A stretch of DNA of 64,000 nt. It comes from Candidatus Hydrogenedentota bacterium. GTDB taxonomy: Bacteria; Hydrogenedentota; Hydrogenedentia; Hydrogenedentales; JAJRTN01. The stretch's first letter is position 1; each line of letters starts with the position of its first letter. The position numbers were made by a program, and so were the translations under genes. This document shows, one piece after another, positions 21,247 to 30,719 of this stretch. The stretch spans positions 24,263-88,262 of the forward strand of contig JAJRTN010000118.1 of assembly GCA_024278275.1 (NCBI GenBank), written 5' to 3'. The notes under the pieces are model-generated. The model was not told the origin of the DNA, searched no databases, and saw nothing but the letters and a program-made list of their open reading frames with translations.

Positions 21247-23016
21247 GTGGAAAAAACGCTTCGCGGTATAGGCGTATCCCCGGGGATCGCGATTGGGCCG
21301 GCGCTGGTCTTTGATGTGGGCCGCTTCGAGGTGCCCGAATACCGGATTACGGATACGAAAGCCGAATGGGCGCGGCTCGCGCGTGCCATGAGTGCCGCCC
21401 GTGTCGAGTTGGAGGAGTTGCACCGGCGTACCTCGAAAGAACTGGGAGAAGTCCATGCGGGCATTTTCAATGCGCACCTGATGCTGCTTGACGATGTCAT
21501 GGTTCTTGACCAGGTCAAGGAACAACTCGAATCCGAAAAACTCAATATCGAATGCCTCCTGGCCCGGGTCACGCGCCAGTTCCAGCAACAGATGGAGCAG
21601 ATTGACGAAGCCCGGTTCCGCGAGCGGGCCGCGGACCTGGTGGATGTGACGGATCGGGTGTTGCGGCATTTACTGAAAACCGAACACCCCGACCTCGGCC
21701 AGGTACGCACCGCGTGTGTCGTGGTTGCCCATGATCTTTCCCCTTCCGACACCGTTTCCATGGACAAGGAAAACACGGTGGCGTTGGCGGTTGATTCGGG
21801 AAACGTCACCTCGCACACCGCTATTCTGGCCCGGGCGCTTGAAATCCCGGCGGTCATGGGGCTGCTTAACGCAAGCAACCACGTCCAACCGGACACCATG
21901 ATGATCGTGGACGGAACGCTGGGCATTGTGATTGTCGATCCCTCCCGGGAGACCCTCGCCCGTTACGAGGCCGCGAAGCAGGCCTACAGCGAGGAGCAGG
22001 TCCGTCTGCGGCACGCGCTCGAAACAACACCGGGCAAGACCCGGCACGGCGTGCCCATCGAAACGCAAGCCAACATAGAACTCCCCATCGAATTGGCCCA
22101 CAGCCGCAGGGCCGGCGCCCACGGGGTGGGCCTTTACCGAACGGAGTACCTCTTCCTCAATCGAGGCACGGTCCCCACGGAGGACGAGCAATTCGAGGCG
22201 TATGCCGACGCGGCCCGGGCACTTGTCCCCTTTCCCGTGACCCTGAGAACCATGGATATTGGGGGCGATAAGTTCGTGGCGCACCTGCAAATCTTCAAGG
22301 AGGACAACCCCCAGTTGGGTTTGAGGGCGGTGCGGTTCTGCCTGGAGCGCCCGGACATTTTCAAGACGCAATTGCGGGCCATGCTTCGGGCGACGGTCCA
22401 CGGTAACGTGCAGATCATGTTCCCCATGATCAGCGGCGTACAGCAAATGCGCGAGGTGAAAGCAGTGCTCGCGGAAGTCATGGATGAATTGCGCGAAGCA
22501 GGGATTCCCTTCGATGCGAAAGTCCCCGTCGGCTCCATGATCGAGGTGCCTTCCGCGGTGATGCTCACCGACCTGCTGGCCAAGGAATGCGACTTTTTCA
22601 GCATCGGCACGAATGACCTTATTCAGTATTCTCTCGCGGTGGACCGGGTGAATGAGCGTATTGCCCACCTCTATGAACCTGCCCATCCCGCGGTGCTTCG
22701 CATGATCGACATGACGGCCCGGGCCGCGAAGAAGGCGGGTATTCCCTGCAAGCTTTGCGGTGAAATGGCCGGCGATCCGCTGTACACGGAATTGCTCTTG
22801 GGACTCGGGGTGACTTCGCTGAGCATGTCCGCCGTTTCCCTGCCGGTGGTTCGGGCCGAGATTTCGCGTATCCATATGGGAAAGGCCCGGAAAATGGCGC
22901 GGAAGGCGGTCAACCTGGCGACCGCCTCGGATGTTCTCCAACTGCTTGACAAACACGCCGGTGAACGAAGATCCATCCATCCTTCCGCCCGCGACGGAGC
23001 CTCTCATGGCCTCTAA
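21247..23016 (+). CDS. ptsI: PTS enzyme I, phosphoenolpyruvate-protein phosphotransferase
   Basis: This 589-residue enzyme transfers phosphate from PEP to HPr. The phospho-His190 lies in 'SGNVTSHTAILARAL'. The PEP-binding barrel shows 'GVGLYRTEYLFL', 'MFPMISGV', 'GSMIEVPSA' and 'GTNDLIQYSLAVDR', with the active-site Cys region 'CKLCGEMAGDP'. It starts with GTG immediately after the ptsH stop. The end overlaps dxr by 11 bases. With no EIIB/EIIC in view, its role here is probably regulatory. Confidence 0.95.
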   Translation: MEKTLRGIGVSPGIAIGPALVFDVGRFEVPEYRITDTKAEWARLARAMSAARVELEELHRRTSKELGEVHAGIFNAHLMLLDDVMVLDQVKEQLESEKLNIECLLARVTRQFQQQMEQIDEARFRERAADLVDVTDRVLRHLLKTEHPDLGQVRTACVVVAHDLSPSDTVSMDKENTVALAVDSGNVTSHTAILARALEIPAVMGLLNASNHVQPDTMMIVDGTLGIVIVDPSRETLARYEAAKQAYSEEQVRLRHALETTPGKTRHGVPIETQANIELPIELAHSRRAGAHGVGLYRTEYLFLNRGTVPTEDEQFEAYADAARALVPFPVTLRTMDIGGDKFVAHLQIFKEDNPQLGLRAVRFCLERPDIFKTQLRAMLRATVHGNVQIMFPMISGVQQMREVKAVLAEVMDELREAGIPFDAKVPVGSMIEVPSAVMLTDLLAKECDFFSIGTNDLIQYSLAVDRVNERIAHLYEPAHPAVLRMIDMTARAAKKAGIPCKLCGEMAGDPLYTELLLGLGVTSLSMSAVSLPVVRAEISRIHMGKARKMARKAVNLATASDVLQLLDKHAGERRSIHPSARDGASHGL

Positions 23017-24178
23017 CCCCGGCGGCAAACGGCGTATTTCCATCTTGGGCGCCACGGGCTCCATCGGTCGAAGCGCGCTCCGGGTGGTACGGCACTATTC
23101 GGACCTCTTCGATGTGGTGGCGCTCAGTGCCCACGCCAACGTGGACTTGCTCGCCGAGCAGATACGTGAATTTCGTCCCCGCCACGTGGCGGTGAGCGAT
23201 TCCGCGGCGGCGACGCGCCTTCGGGCGCTCGATCCGCCCTGCACGGTCCACACGGGCGAGGGGTGCCTCGACACCGTGGCCGGGCTCAATGTGGACGTCG
23301 TCCTGTGTGCCATGGTGGGCGCGGTGGGGCTGCGCCCCCTGCTCGCCGCCATTGAGGCGGGAAACCGTGTCGCCGTCGCGAACAAGGAGCCCTTTGTCAT
23401 GGCGGGCCGCCTCGTGATGGAGCACGCGAAACGGCACGGTGTGGAGGTGCTTCCCGTTGATAGCGAGCACAACGCTATTTTTCAGTGCATTCACGGACAT
23501 GACCAGGCCCGGGTGCAATGTATTCACCTGACGGCATCGGGCGGCCCTTTCTATGGACGCCGCCGGGATTCGCTGGCCGGGGTAACCCCCGAGCAAGCCA
23601 CCCAACATCCCACGTGGGACATGGGCGCCAAGATCAGCGTCGATTCCGCCACCCTCATGAACAAGGGCCTTGAGATTGTGGAAGCCATGTGGCTTTTCGA
23701 TCTCCCGCCCAACCGCATCGATGTGGTCATCCACCCCCAAAGCACGATTCACAGTCTTGTCGAGTTTACCGATGGGAATATCCTCGCCCACCTGGGGGTC
23801 ACGGATATGAAGTTCCCTATTTTGTTCGCACTGACCTACCCGGAAAGGGTAGAATCTCCCATGGCGAGGCTGGACCTGACGCGGCTGAAGGCGTTGACCT
23901 TCGCGGCGCCCGATTTTCGCGAGTTCCCTTGCCTGGCCTATGCGCGTGCGGCGGCCGAGACGGGCGGCACGGCGCCCGCGATCCTCAACGCGGCGAACGA
24001 GGTGGCCGTGGCGGCGTTCTGTCAGGGGCGTATCCCCTTCCTGGCCATCAGCGAGGTGGTGCGCGGGGTGATGGAAACGTGTGAAGCGGTTCAGGATCCC
24101 GGCCTGGAGACCATCTTCGCGGCCGACGCCGACGCGCGGGAAAAGGCGGAAACCCTGGTGACAACCCGCACCGTCTAA
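23006..24178 (+). CDS. dxr: 1-deoxy-D-xylulose 5-phosphate reductoisomerase
   Basis: This 390-residue NADPH enzyme makes 2-C-methylerythritol 4-phosphate in the non-mevalonate isoprenoid pathway. It shows 'ILGATGSIGRSALRV' (NADPH), 'ANKEPFVMAG', 'PVDSEHNAIFQC' (metal and substrate), 'TASGGPF', 'WDMGAKISVDSATLMNKGLE' by its key residues, and 'VIHPQSTIHSLVEF'. The ATG at 23006 overlaps ptsI and is the start that gives a normal N-terminus. Pairing with rseP directly downstream is common in bacteria. Confidence 0.96.
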   Translation: MASNPGGKRRISILGATGSIGRSALRVVRHYSDLFDVVALSAHANVDLLAEQIREFRPRHVAVSDSAAATRLRALDPPCTVHTGEGCLDTVAGLNVDVVLCAMVGAVGLRPLLAAIEAGNRVAVANKEPFVMAGRLVMEHAKRHGVEVLPVDSEHNAIFQCIHGHDQARVQCIHLTASGGPFYGRRRDSLAGVTPEQATQHPTWDMGAKISVDSATLMNKGLEIVEAMWLFDLPPNRIDVVIHPQSTIHSLVEFTDGNILAHLGVTDMKFPILFALTYPERVESPMARLDLTRLKALTFAAPDFREFPCLAYARAAAETGGTAPAILNAANEVAVAAFCQGRIPFLAISEVVRGVMETCEAVQDPGLETIFAADADAREKAETLVTTRTV

Positions 24179-24227
24179 AAAGACATCCATACATTGACGC
24201 AAACTCCGCAAAAGGACATTTCCAAGC

Positions 24228-25928
24228 ATGTTTGTAGATGTGCTCCTGTTTCTTCTTGTTCTCAGCGCCCTTATCTTCTTCCACGAACTGGGCCACTTCC
24301 TTGCCGCCAAGGCCTGCGGAATCTACGTGGACCGTTTCAGCGTGGGGATGCCGCCCCGCCTGTTCGGGGCCAGGCTGGGCGAAACCGACTATTGCCTTGG
24401 AGCATTGCCCATCGGCGGGTTCGTCAAAATGGCGGGCCAGGAAGACGCCCCGCTCAGCGAAGAGGAACGGAAGACCACCTACGGCCACGTACCGCCGGAG
24501 CGGTGGTTCAACAACAAGCCGGTGTGGCAACGTTATATCGTCATCCTGGCCGGCCCGTTCATGAATCTCGTTTTGGGGGTGGTGCTTTACATCGGCGTGG
24601 CGGCCCTGGGCGACCACGTGCCCGAGTGGGAAGTCGTGGCCCGGGTAGGGCTTGTGGAGGAAGGGTCCGCGGCCGCGAACGCGCCCCTTTTCGTGGAACA
24701 GCCGGGGGCCGGCCTCGTGGACTATTCGGGCACACCGGACGCCGTGGGCTGGCAGACCGGCGATTACCTGGTGAGCATCGACGGAAAGCCGGCGGAAAAC
24801 AACACGGATTTGGCCATGGCCGCCGTGCTGGGGGGAAAGAAGCAGCAGCACCTGGTGATACTTGAGCGGCCTTTACCCGACGGCACGCGGAAGCGTTTCG
24901 CTTCGCCCATCACGCCCACGGTGCGCGCGGGCGAGGAACGCCCGAGCTTCGGAGTATGGCCTTTCAAGACCGCGGTGGTGAAGGAGGCGCTGCCCGGTAT
25001 GCCGGCGGAATTGGCGGGCCTTCAGCCCGACGATGTTATTGAACGGGTGGACGGAAAACCCGTGTGCGTCGCCACCATGATCAAGTACGTTGAATCGATC
25101 CCGGACGGCAACGAGGTGAAACTGGATGTCCTGCGCGACGGTAAGCCCGTCAGGCTCACCATGAAACCCAAAACCATCGGCCGCATTCGTGACCTGGGCA
25201 TTCGAGCCGAGGAGCCGGATACGGAAAACCCCGGGAAGAGCCGGCCGGCCGTGCTCAGCATCACCGAGGAATTGAAGGAAGCCACGGGCTTGCAGCGAAA
25301 AGACGTGATCGTCGAGGTGAACGGACAACCGGCCACGGTGGACCTGTTCAGGGAACTGGAAAAGATTTCGCCCGAGGGCACGCTGCACCTGGCCCTGGAA
25401 CGGCCGGCCGTGCTCTTCGGGCTGGTGCAACAGGCCGGCGCCTTGGAAGTTGACGTGCCCGTGAACGCCGTGCGTGCCATCGGGATCTCCTTCGCCCCCA
25501 AAACGGTGTTCGTGAAAGCCGCTCCGGCGGAGATTCTTCCCGTGGCCTTTCGCGAGAGCTACAAAGCGGTGTCCATGGTTGTGGGCACGGTGTACGCCCT
25601 GGTCACGGGCGCGGTGAGTCCGAAAGAAATGGGCGGACCGGTGCTAATCTTTCAGCTTACGGCGGCCGCGGCCGACGAAGGTGTCCGGTGGCTCTTGAAA
25701 ATCGCCGGGTTCATCAGCGTGAATCTCTTTATCTTCAACCTGCTGCCCATACCCGTGTTGGACGGTGGCATGCTGGTAATGCTTGGGCTGGAGGGCGTGC
25801 GGCGCAAGCCGCTCAGCGAAAAGTTTCAGGAACGTTTCCAGTCTTTCGGCCTGATGTTGATTGTGGGGCTCATGGTTTTCGTTACCTGGAACGACGTGGT
25901 GCGCTGGATCACCAGCATCAAGCCGTAG
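24228..25928 (+). CDS. rseP: RseP-type site-2 intramembrane metalloprotease with extra PDZ region
   Basis: This inner-membrane zinc protease cleaves anti-sigma factors or signal-peptide remnants. HEXXH is at residues 19-23 ('FFHELGHFLAAK') and the second metal motif near the C-terminus is 'NLLPIPVLDGG'. At 566 residues it is about 115 longer than E. coli RseP. I read three PDZ-like units between the catalytic helices: one around 'VDYSGTPDAVGWQTGDYL', one around 'PAELAGLQPDDVIERVDGK', and one around 'ATGLQRKDVIVEVNGQ'. The third unit is the unusual part. It follows dxr by 49 bases, probably in one operon. Confidence 0.92.
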   Translation: MFVDVLLFLLVLSALIFFHELGHFLAAKACGIYVDRFSVGMPPRLFGARLGETDYCLGALPIGGFVKMAGQEDAPLSEEERKTTYGHVPPERWFNNKPVWQRYIVILAGPFMNLVLGVVLYIGVAALGDHVPEWEVVARVGLVEEGSAAANAPLFVEQPGAGLVDYSGTPDAVGWQTGDYLVSIDGKPAENNTDLAMAAVLGGKKQQHLVILERPLPDGTRKRFASPITPTVRAGEERPSFGVWPFKTAVVKEALPGMPAELAGLQPDDVIERVDGKPVCVATMIKYVESIPDGNEVKLDVLRDGKPVRLTMKPKTIGRIRDLGIRAEEPDTENPGKSRPAVLSITEELKEATGLQRKDVIVEVNGQPATVDLFRELEKISPEGTLHLALERPAVLFGLVQQAGALEVDVPVNAVRAIGISFAPKTVFVKAAPAEILPVAFRESYKAVSMVVGTVYALVTGAVSPKEMGGPVLIFQLTAAAADEGVRWLLKIAGFISVNLFIFNLLPIPVLDGGMLVMLGLEGVRRKPLSEKFQERFQSFGLMLIVGLMVFVTWNDVVRWITSIKP

Positions 25929-26051
25929 TGTTTTTCCCACCGGAAATCAGAAGTCCATACGTACGTGGGCTTCGCCATAACCCCGGAGGAAAGTGAAGCA
26001 TGGATAATCCGATGCAGGACGCGCCTGTGTCCTAACGATCTCGTCCCTCTT

Positions 26052-26080
26052 TTTACACGGTCACATAACGCGAATATGTT
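26052..26080 (+). promoter_or_regulatory. Candidate promoter for aspartokinase
   Basis: TTTACA, 17 bases and TATGTT. A leader of about 100 bases with a 6-bp GC-rich hairpin follows. No lysine riboswitch core is apparent. Confidence 0.4.
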
Positions 26081-26184
26081 CAAACGCGGGAGGTCTCTTC
26101 CCGCCCCGAAAGCAGGAATCTTTTTGTTGTTCCCTTTGTCACCATTTTGAGCCAGTAAAGCACTAAACAGGAGCACAGCCAGTC

Positions 26185-27495
26185 GTGAGCGGAATTACAT
26201 GTAAGTTTGGCGGTTCTTCTCTTGCGGATGCCACGTGCATTCGGCAGGCGCGGACCATCATCGAGGCCGATGAAAACCGTCGTTTCGTCGTCCCGTCGGC
26301 GCCGGGCAAACGAAATGCCGGCGACCGGAAAATTACCGACCTGCTCTATGCCTGGCACCGTATCGCCGCCGAAGGACTGGATGCCTCGGACCCACGGCGG
26401 ATCATCGCGGATCGCTTTGCCGAACTCGCGGAACAGTTGGATGTGCAATTCGACATCCTCGGTCTGCTGGATGAAATCGCCACACAGGCCGGCCGGGGCA
26501 CGGCGGACTACATGGCGTCACGCGGCGAATATCTCAACGGACGTCTTATGGCGGAGGTGCTGGGTGCTACCTTCGTGGATCCCGCCGAGTGTATTTTTTT
26601 TAAGGCCTCGGGCCATTTCGATGAACGAAGCTATGCGGTGCTTGGAGAGAAACTCCGGGGCGAGGGGCGTTTCGTGGTGCCCGGTTTCTACGGCAGTCTG
26701 CCCGATGGGCGGATCAAGACTTTTTCCCGCGGCGGCAGCGATGTAACGGGCGCCATCGTGGCGCGGGCCACCGCATCGGACCTTTACGAGAACTGGACCG
26801 ATGTGTCGGGCTTCCGCATGACCGATCCGCGTATTGTGCCGGAGGCGCGGCGCATCGAAGAGATTACCTACCAGGAATTGCGGGAGCTTTCCTACATGGG
26901 CGCCACGGTTCTCCACGACGAAGCCATCTACCCCGTGCGGGCCACGGGCACGCCCATCTGCATCAAGAACACCCATGAGCCGGAGAATCCGGGAACACGC
27001 ATCGTGGCCGAGCGAGAGAGTGACCGGCCCGTGTGCGGTATCGCCGGCCGGGCGGGGTTTTCCATGATCAGCATTGAAAAGGCGCTGATGAACAAGGAAA
27101 AGGGCTTCGGACTGCGGATTCTGTCGGTGCTGGAAGAACACGATGTGAGCTGGGAGCACATGCCCACGGGCATCGACACCATATCGCTCATCGTCCGCAC
27201 GGAAGACCTGGACGGCAAGACCGAGGATATCCTGGCGGCCATTCGCGAGCGGTGCCGGCCGGACAGCCTGGGTGTCACCGAGAATCTCGCCATGATTGCC
27301 ACGGTGGGCCAGGGCATGAATCACCACATCGGCGTGGCCGCCCGGCTGTGCGGCGCCATGGCCGAGGCCAAGGTGAACCTGCGCGTCATCGACCAGGGCT
27401 CCTCGGAGATGAACATTATCATCGGCGTGGAGGAGGAAGACCTCGCCACGGCGGTGAAGGCCATTTACCATGCCTTCGCGGACTGGGATTGCTGA
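26185..27495 (+). CDS. lysC: Aspartate kinase
   Basis: This 436-residue kinase catalyses the first step of the aspartate pathway to lysine, threonine and methionine. It begins 'ITCKFGGSSLAD', with the catalytic lysine in the KFGG motif, then 'SAPGKRN', 'FSRGGSDVTGAIVARA' and 'WTDVSGFRMTDPR'. Two ACT domains occupy the last 160 residues ('ISIEKALMNKEKGFGLRIL', 'MIATVGQGMNHHIG'). The form resembles the Bacillus YclM-like class. The start is GTG at 26185, with AGGAG about 11 bases upstream. Confidence 0.94.
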   Translation: MSGITCKFGGSSLADATCIRQARTIIEADENRRFVVPSAPGKRNAGDRKITDLLYAWHRIAAEGLDASDPRRIIADRFAELAEQLDVQFDILGLLDEIATQAGRGTADYMASRGEYLNGRLMAEVLGATFVDPAECIFFKASGHFDERSYAVLGEKLRGEGRFVVPGFYGSLPDGRIKTFSRGGSDVTGAIVARATASDLYENWTDVSGFRMTDPRIVPEARRIEEITYQELRELSYMGATVLHDEAIYPVRATGTPICIKNTHEPENPGTRIVAERESDRPVCGIAGRAGFSMISIEKALMNKEKGFGLRILSVLEEHDVSWEHMPTGIDTISLIVRTEDLDGKTEDILAAIRERCRPDSLGVTENLAMIATVGQGMNHHIGVAARLCGAMAEAKVNLRVIDQGSSEMNIIIGVEEEDLATAVKAIYHAFADWDC

Positions 27496-27709
27496 TCGCA
27501 AGCATGGGGTGGCGACAGGACACAAGACACAAGACCATTGGATCTTGCTAACGATTCATGGCCTATAACACCGATGAAATCAGGTGTTCCCGACGCTGAG
27601 CGTCCAACAAGGACCGAGGTGCATGAAGAACAGGTGCGCTGAAGCACACCCTGCTGGATTCCATGAACGCCTGCATTCCATACAATGAGACCGTTGAATC
27701 GGATGAACC

Positions 27710-28486
27710 ATGAACGATTCCCCGACTCACAGCAATGAAGTACAAGCGGACTGGTACGCCAGTGCCTTCGACGCGCTCTATCCCGTAGTCTACGCTCATC
27801 GTACCGTCGAAGCGGCGGCCCCCGAGGCGGCCTTCGCGCTGAAGGCCCTCGAAATCACTTCGCGGGACGTGGTGCTCGATCTGTGCTGCGGCAACGGCCG
27901 GCACATGGTCCACCTCGTGCCCCACGCGCGCCGGGTGATCGGCCTGGATTACTCGCCCCACCTGCTCTGCCTCGCCCGAAGGAGCCTGGGCGGAAAGGGG
28001 CTGCTCCTGCGCGGTGACATGCGTTCGCTGCCTTTCCCCGAAACCTTCGACGTGGTGACCAACTTTTTCACCAGCTTCGGCTATTTCATGGACGAGGCGG
28101 AGAACCGGTCCGTGGCCCGGGGGATAGGTCGGGTACTCCGTCCGTCCGGGCGCTTCCTGGTGGACTACCTCAACGCCGATTACGTTGAGGCCAACCTGGT
28201 GCCCGAGTCGCAACGGGAAAGCGCCGGCTACCGCATCCACGAGCGGCGGTGGATCGATTCCGCCCTGCGGCGCGTGAACAAGGTCATGGAAGTTTCCCGC
28301 GGGGGCAGGATGGTGAGCCGCAGCAGCGAGTCCGTGCGGCTCTACACGGTTCGGGAGATGACCAACCTGCTCGGCTCGGCGGGACTTGAGGTGACCGCGC
28401 TCCATGGGGACTACGATGGAACACCCGTGGCGAACACCCGGCCCCGGGTCATCCTGGTGGGCCGAAAGCCGGCCGGCCATGGCTGA
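27710..28486 (+). CDS. SAM-dependent methyltransferase coupled to bshC
   Basis: This 258-residue class-I methyltransferase has the SAM loop 'VLDLCCGNGRHMVHLV' (motif I), the acidic residue of motif II in 'VIGLDYSP' and 'GDMRSLPFPETFDVV'. The fold is of the Methyltransf_25 type. The last 8 bases overlap the start of bshC, which in turn overlaps bshB1. This suggests a job on bacillithiol or its precursors. A SAM methyltransferase that makes N-methyl-bacillithiol is known from green sulfur bacteria, and this gene could be a functional equivalent. That assignment is inference from context. Confidence 0.85.
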   Translation: MNDSPTHSNEVQADWYASAFDALYPVVYAHRTVEAAAPEAAFALKALEITSRDVVLDLCCGNGRHMVHLVPHARRVIGLDYSPHLLCLARRSLGGKGLLLRGDMRSLPFPETFDVVTNFFTSFGYFMDEAENRSVARGIGRVLRPSGRFLVDYLNADYVEANLVPESQRESAGYRIHERRWIDSALRRVNKVMEVSRGGRMVSRSSESVRLYTVREMTNLLGSAGLEVTALHGDYDGTPVANTRPRVILVGRKPAGHG

Positions 28487-29996
28487 GCTCTTCACCGACT
28501 ATATCGCCCAGGACCCGGCGCTGTTGGCCTTCTACGCCAAACCGGCGCAGGCACTCTTCGCCTCTCCCCCTCCCGCCGCTTCGTGGCCCGAAGCGGTGGC
28601 GCGGGAAATGGGTGCGCGGGGCGACGAAACGGTGATCGTCACGGGGCAGCAGCCGGGCCTCTTCACCGGACCGCTCTACACGATCTACAAAGCCATCACC
28701 ACCATCCTGGCCGCGGAGCGGCTCCAGCGCGAACAGGGTGTGCCCTGCCTGCCGGTTTTCTGGGTGGGCGGCGACGACCATGATTTTGAAGAGGTGCGGT
28801 CGGCCCACATTCTCACGCGCCGCCACACGGTCGAGACACTGCGCTACGAGATGGGCGAGGACATGGAGGGGCGCAGCATGTTCCGCCTTCCCCTCTCGCA
28901 AGAAGCACATTCCCTGGTGGAGACCGCGGAGGCCCTCGCCACGGGGTCCGAGTACGCACCGGAGGTGGCGGCCTTCCTCCATGAATCACTGGATGAAGCG
29001 GCCTCCTTTTCCGACTGGATGGCACGCATCATGGCGCGTCTTTTCCAGGGAACGCCGTTGCGGATCTTCGCCCCCGACGGGAGCTCCGCGCGCCGCGCGG
29101 CCGTGCCGGTTTTCGCGCGGGAACTCACGGATCCGCTGGCCACAACCCGCGCCGTGAACGCGGCGGGGGAACGCCTGGAGGCCCTGGGTTATGGCGCACA
29201 GGTGGTGAAAGGCGAAAGCGAGTGCGCCTTTTTCCTCGAGGTGGCTCAACGGCGGTGCAAGGTGCTTTTCGAGGATGACCGCTTCGTTCTGCCGGAGACG
29301 GGGGTTGCCTTCACCCGCGAAGAAATGGCGGCCATGCTCGAAGACACGCCCGGGCGCTTCACGGCGAACGTGGCCCTGCGGTGCGTGGTGCAGCAGGCGC
29401 TTTTCCCCGTGGCGGCCTACGTGGCCGGGCCCGGCGAGTTGGCCTACTGGGGACAACTCAAGGATGTCTTCGCCCGGCACGGACAGTCCATGCCGGTGGT
29501 GTACCCGCGCCTTCGCGCGGTGCTGACCCATGGGAAGTTGAACAAGCTGCGCCGAAAGTATGGGTTTGACCTGGCCGATCTCGGCCGCCCCGAGGCGGAA
29601 CTGGTGGAGCGCGCACTACGGACGGCGGCGGCCGGTCCTTCCCTGTCGGTGTTCGCCGGGCAAAGTCCCGGGGTGCGCGAAGCGGCGGCGGCACTTCGGG
29701 AAAGTCTGGCGCAAGGGGAGAAGGCCGCCGCCGACCTGGCGGTCGCCTTCGAGCGGCAGATTACCGGTGCCCTGCAACGCTTGGAACGGGGCCTGCTCTA
29801 TCTCGACCAAACGCGCGCGGACACGGTGCGCCGCCATGTGGCCCGGCTCACGGCCTCGCTGGCGCCGGGGCGAAAGCCCCAGGAACGGGTGTTGAACGTG
29901 CTTTCCTTCCTTTTCGAGCATGGCTGGGATCTGGTTCCGCGTCTCATGGGTGGTCTTACGCTCGATGATTTCAGCCTTCAGGAGATTGAATTGTGA
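28479..29996 (+). CDS. bshC: Bacillithiol biosynthesis cysteine-adding enzyme
   Basis: BshC adds cysteine to glucosaminyl-malate in the last step of bacillithiol synthesis. The 505-residue protein carries the family's N-terminal signature ('VTGQQPGLFTGPLYTIYKAI' region), 'PVFWVGGDDHDFEEV', and the central 'FPVAAYVAGPGELAYWGQL'. A C-terminal coiled-coil stretch is typical of the family. The ATG at 28479 overlaps the methyltransferase gene, and the stop overlaps the GTG of bshB1. Confidence 0.93.
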   Translation: MAELFTDYIAQDPALLAFYAKPAQALFASPPPAASWPEAVAREMGARGDETVIVTGQQPGLFTGPLYTIYKAITTILAAERLQREQGVPCLPVFWVGGDDHDFEEVRSAHILTRRHTVETLRYEMGEDMEGRSMFRLPLSQEAHSLVETAEALATGSEYAPEVAAFLHESLDEAASFSDWMARIMARLFQGTPLRIFAPDGSSARRAAVPVFARELTDPLATTRAVNAAGERLEALGYGAQVVKGESECAFFLEVAQRRCKVLFEDDRFVLPETGVAFTREEMAAMLEDTPGRFTANVALRCVVQQALFPVAAYVAGPGELAYWGQLKDVFARHGQSMPVVYPRLRAVLTHGKLNKLRRKYGFDLADLGRPEAELVERALRTAAAGPSLSVFAGQSPGVREAAAALRESLAQGEKAAADLAVAFERQITGALQRLERGLLYLDQTRADTVRRHVARLTASLAPGRKPQERVLNVLSFLFEHGWDLVPRLMGGLTLDDFSLQEIEL

Positions 29997-30709
29997 GTAT
30001 GGATGTACTGGCGGTGGGGGCGCACCCCGACGATGTGGACCTGGGGATTGGCGGTCTCATGCACAAGCTCGCGCTATCGGGCTACGCCACGGCCATCCTC
30101 GACCTTACGCAAGGCGAGATGGGAACCCGTGGCACGGCGAAGGAACGTTTTGAAGAAGCGACGGAAGCGGCCGTCCGTCTGGGTGTATCCGTCCGGGAGA
30201 ACGCCGGGCTTCCCGATGGACGGCTGGAAAACGGACACGACCAGCGCCTGGCATTGATTCCCTTCATTCGGAAGTACCGGCCCGGGATTCTGCTTGCGCC
30301 CATGACCCCGGACCGTCACCCCGATCACGCCGCGGCCCACGACCTCGTGCGCGACGCCAACTTCATGGCGGGGCTGGCTCGTATTGAAACGGGGCAGGAG
30401 ACGTGGCGGGCGCCCACGATTTACCACTACAGCCCCTACCACGACCCGGCCGGGGCACCGGCTTTCGTGGTGGACATATCGGGGCATTTCGAGGCGAAGC
30501 TCCATGCGCTCCGGGCCTTCGCCTCCCAGTTCCACAATCCGGATTACGACGGCAAACCCACGCTTATTGCCTCGGAAGGTTTCTGGAACAGCATTGAAAC
30601 CCGGGCCGTCTATTGGGGCAACCGCATCGGTGTATCCCACGGCGAGCCCCTGTACACCCACGAACCCGTGAAGCTGGACCTCCTGCCGGGGTTCGCGATG
30701 ACCGGATAG
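29993..30709 (+). CDS. bshB1: Bacillithiol biosynthesis deacetylase
   Basis: This 238-residue zinc-dependent LmbE-type deacetylase removes acetate from N-acetylglucosaminyl-malate. The metal motif 'GAHPDDVDLGIGG' is at the N-terminus. 'LTQGEMGTRGT', 'PDRHPDHAAAHDL' and 'FHNPDYDGKPT' follow, all typical of BshB1. The start is GTG at 29993, overlapping the bshC stop by 4 bases. The first-step glycosyltransferase bshA is not in this window. Confidence 0.92.
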   Translation: MSMDVLAVGAHPDDVDLGIGGLMHKLALSGYATAILDLTQGEMGTRGTAKERFEEATEAAVRLGVSVRENAGLPDGRLENGHDQRLALIPFIRKYRPGILLAPMTPDRHPDHAAAHDLVRDANFMAGLARIETGQETWRAPTIYHYSPYHDPAGAPAFVVDISGHFEAKLHALRAFASQFHNPDYDGKPTLIASEGFWNSIETRAVYWGNRIGVSHGEPLYTHEPVKLDLLPGFAMTG

Positions 30710-30719
30710 GGCGCAACGC

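Noticed and set aside
26081-26184. Lysine riboswitch upstream of lysC
   Set aside because: The leader is only about 100 bases and shows none of the conserved multi-stem core expected of that riboswitch.
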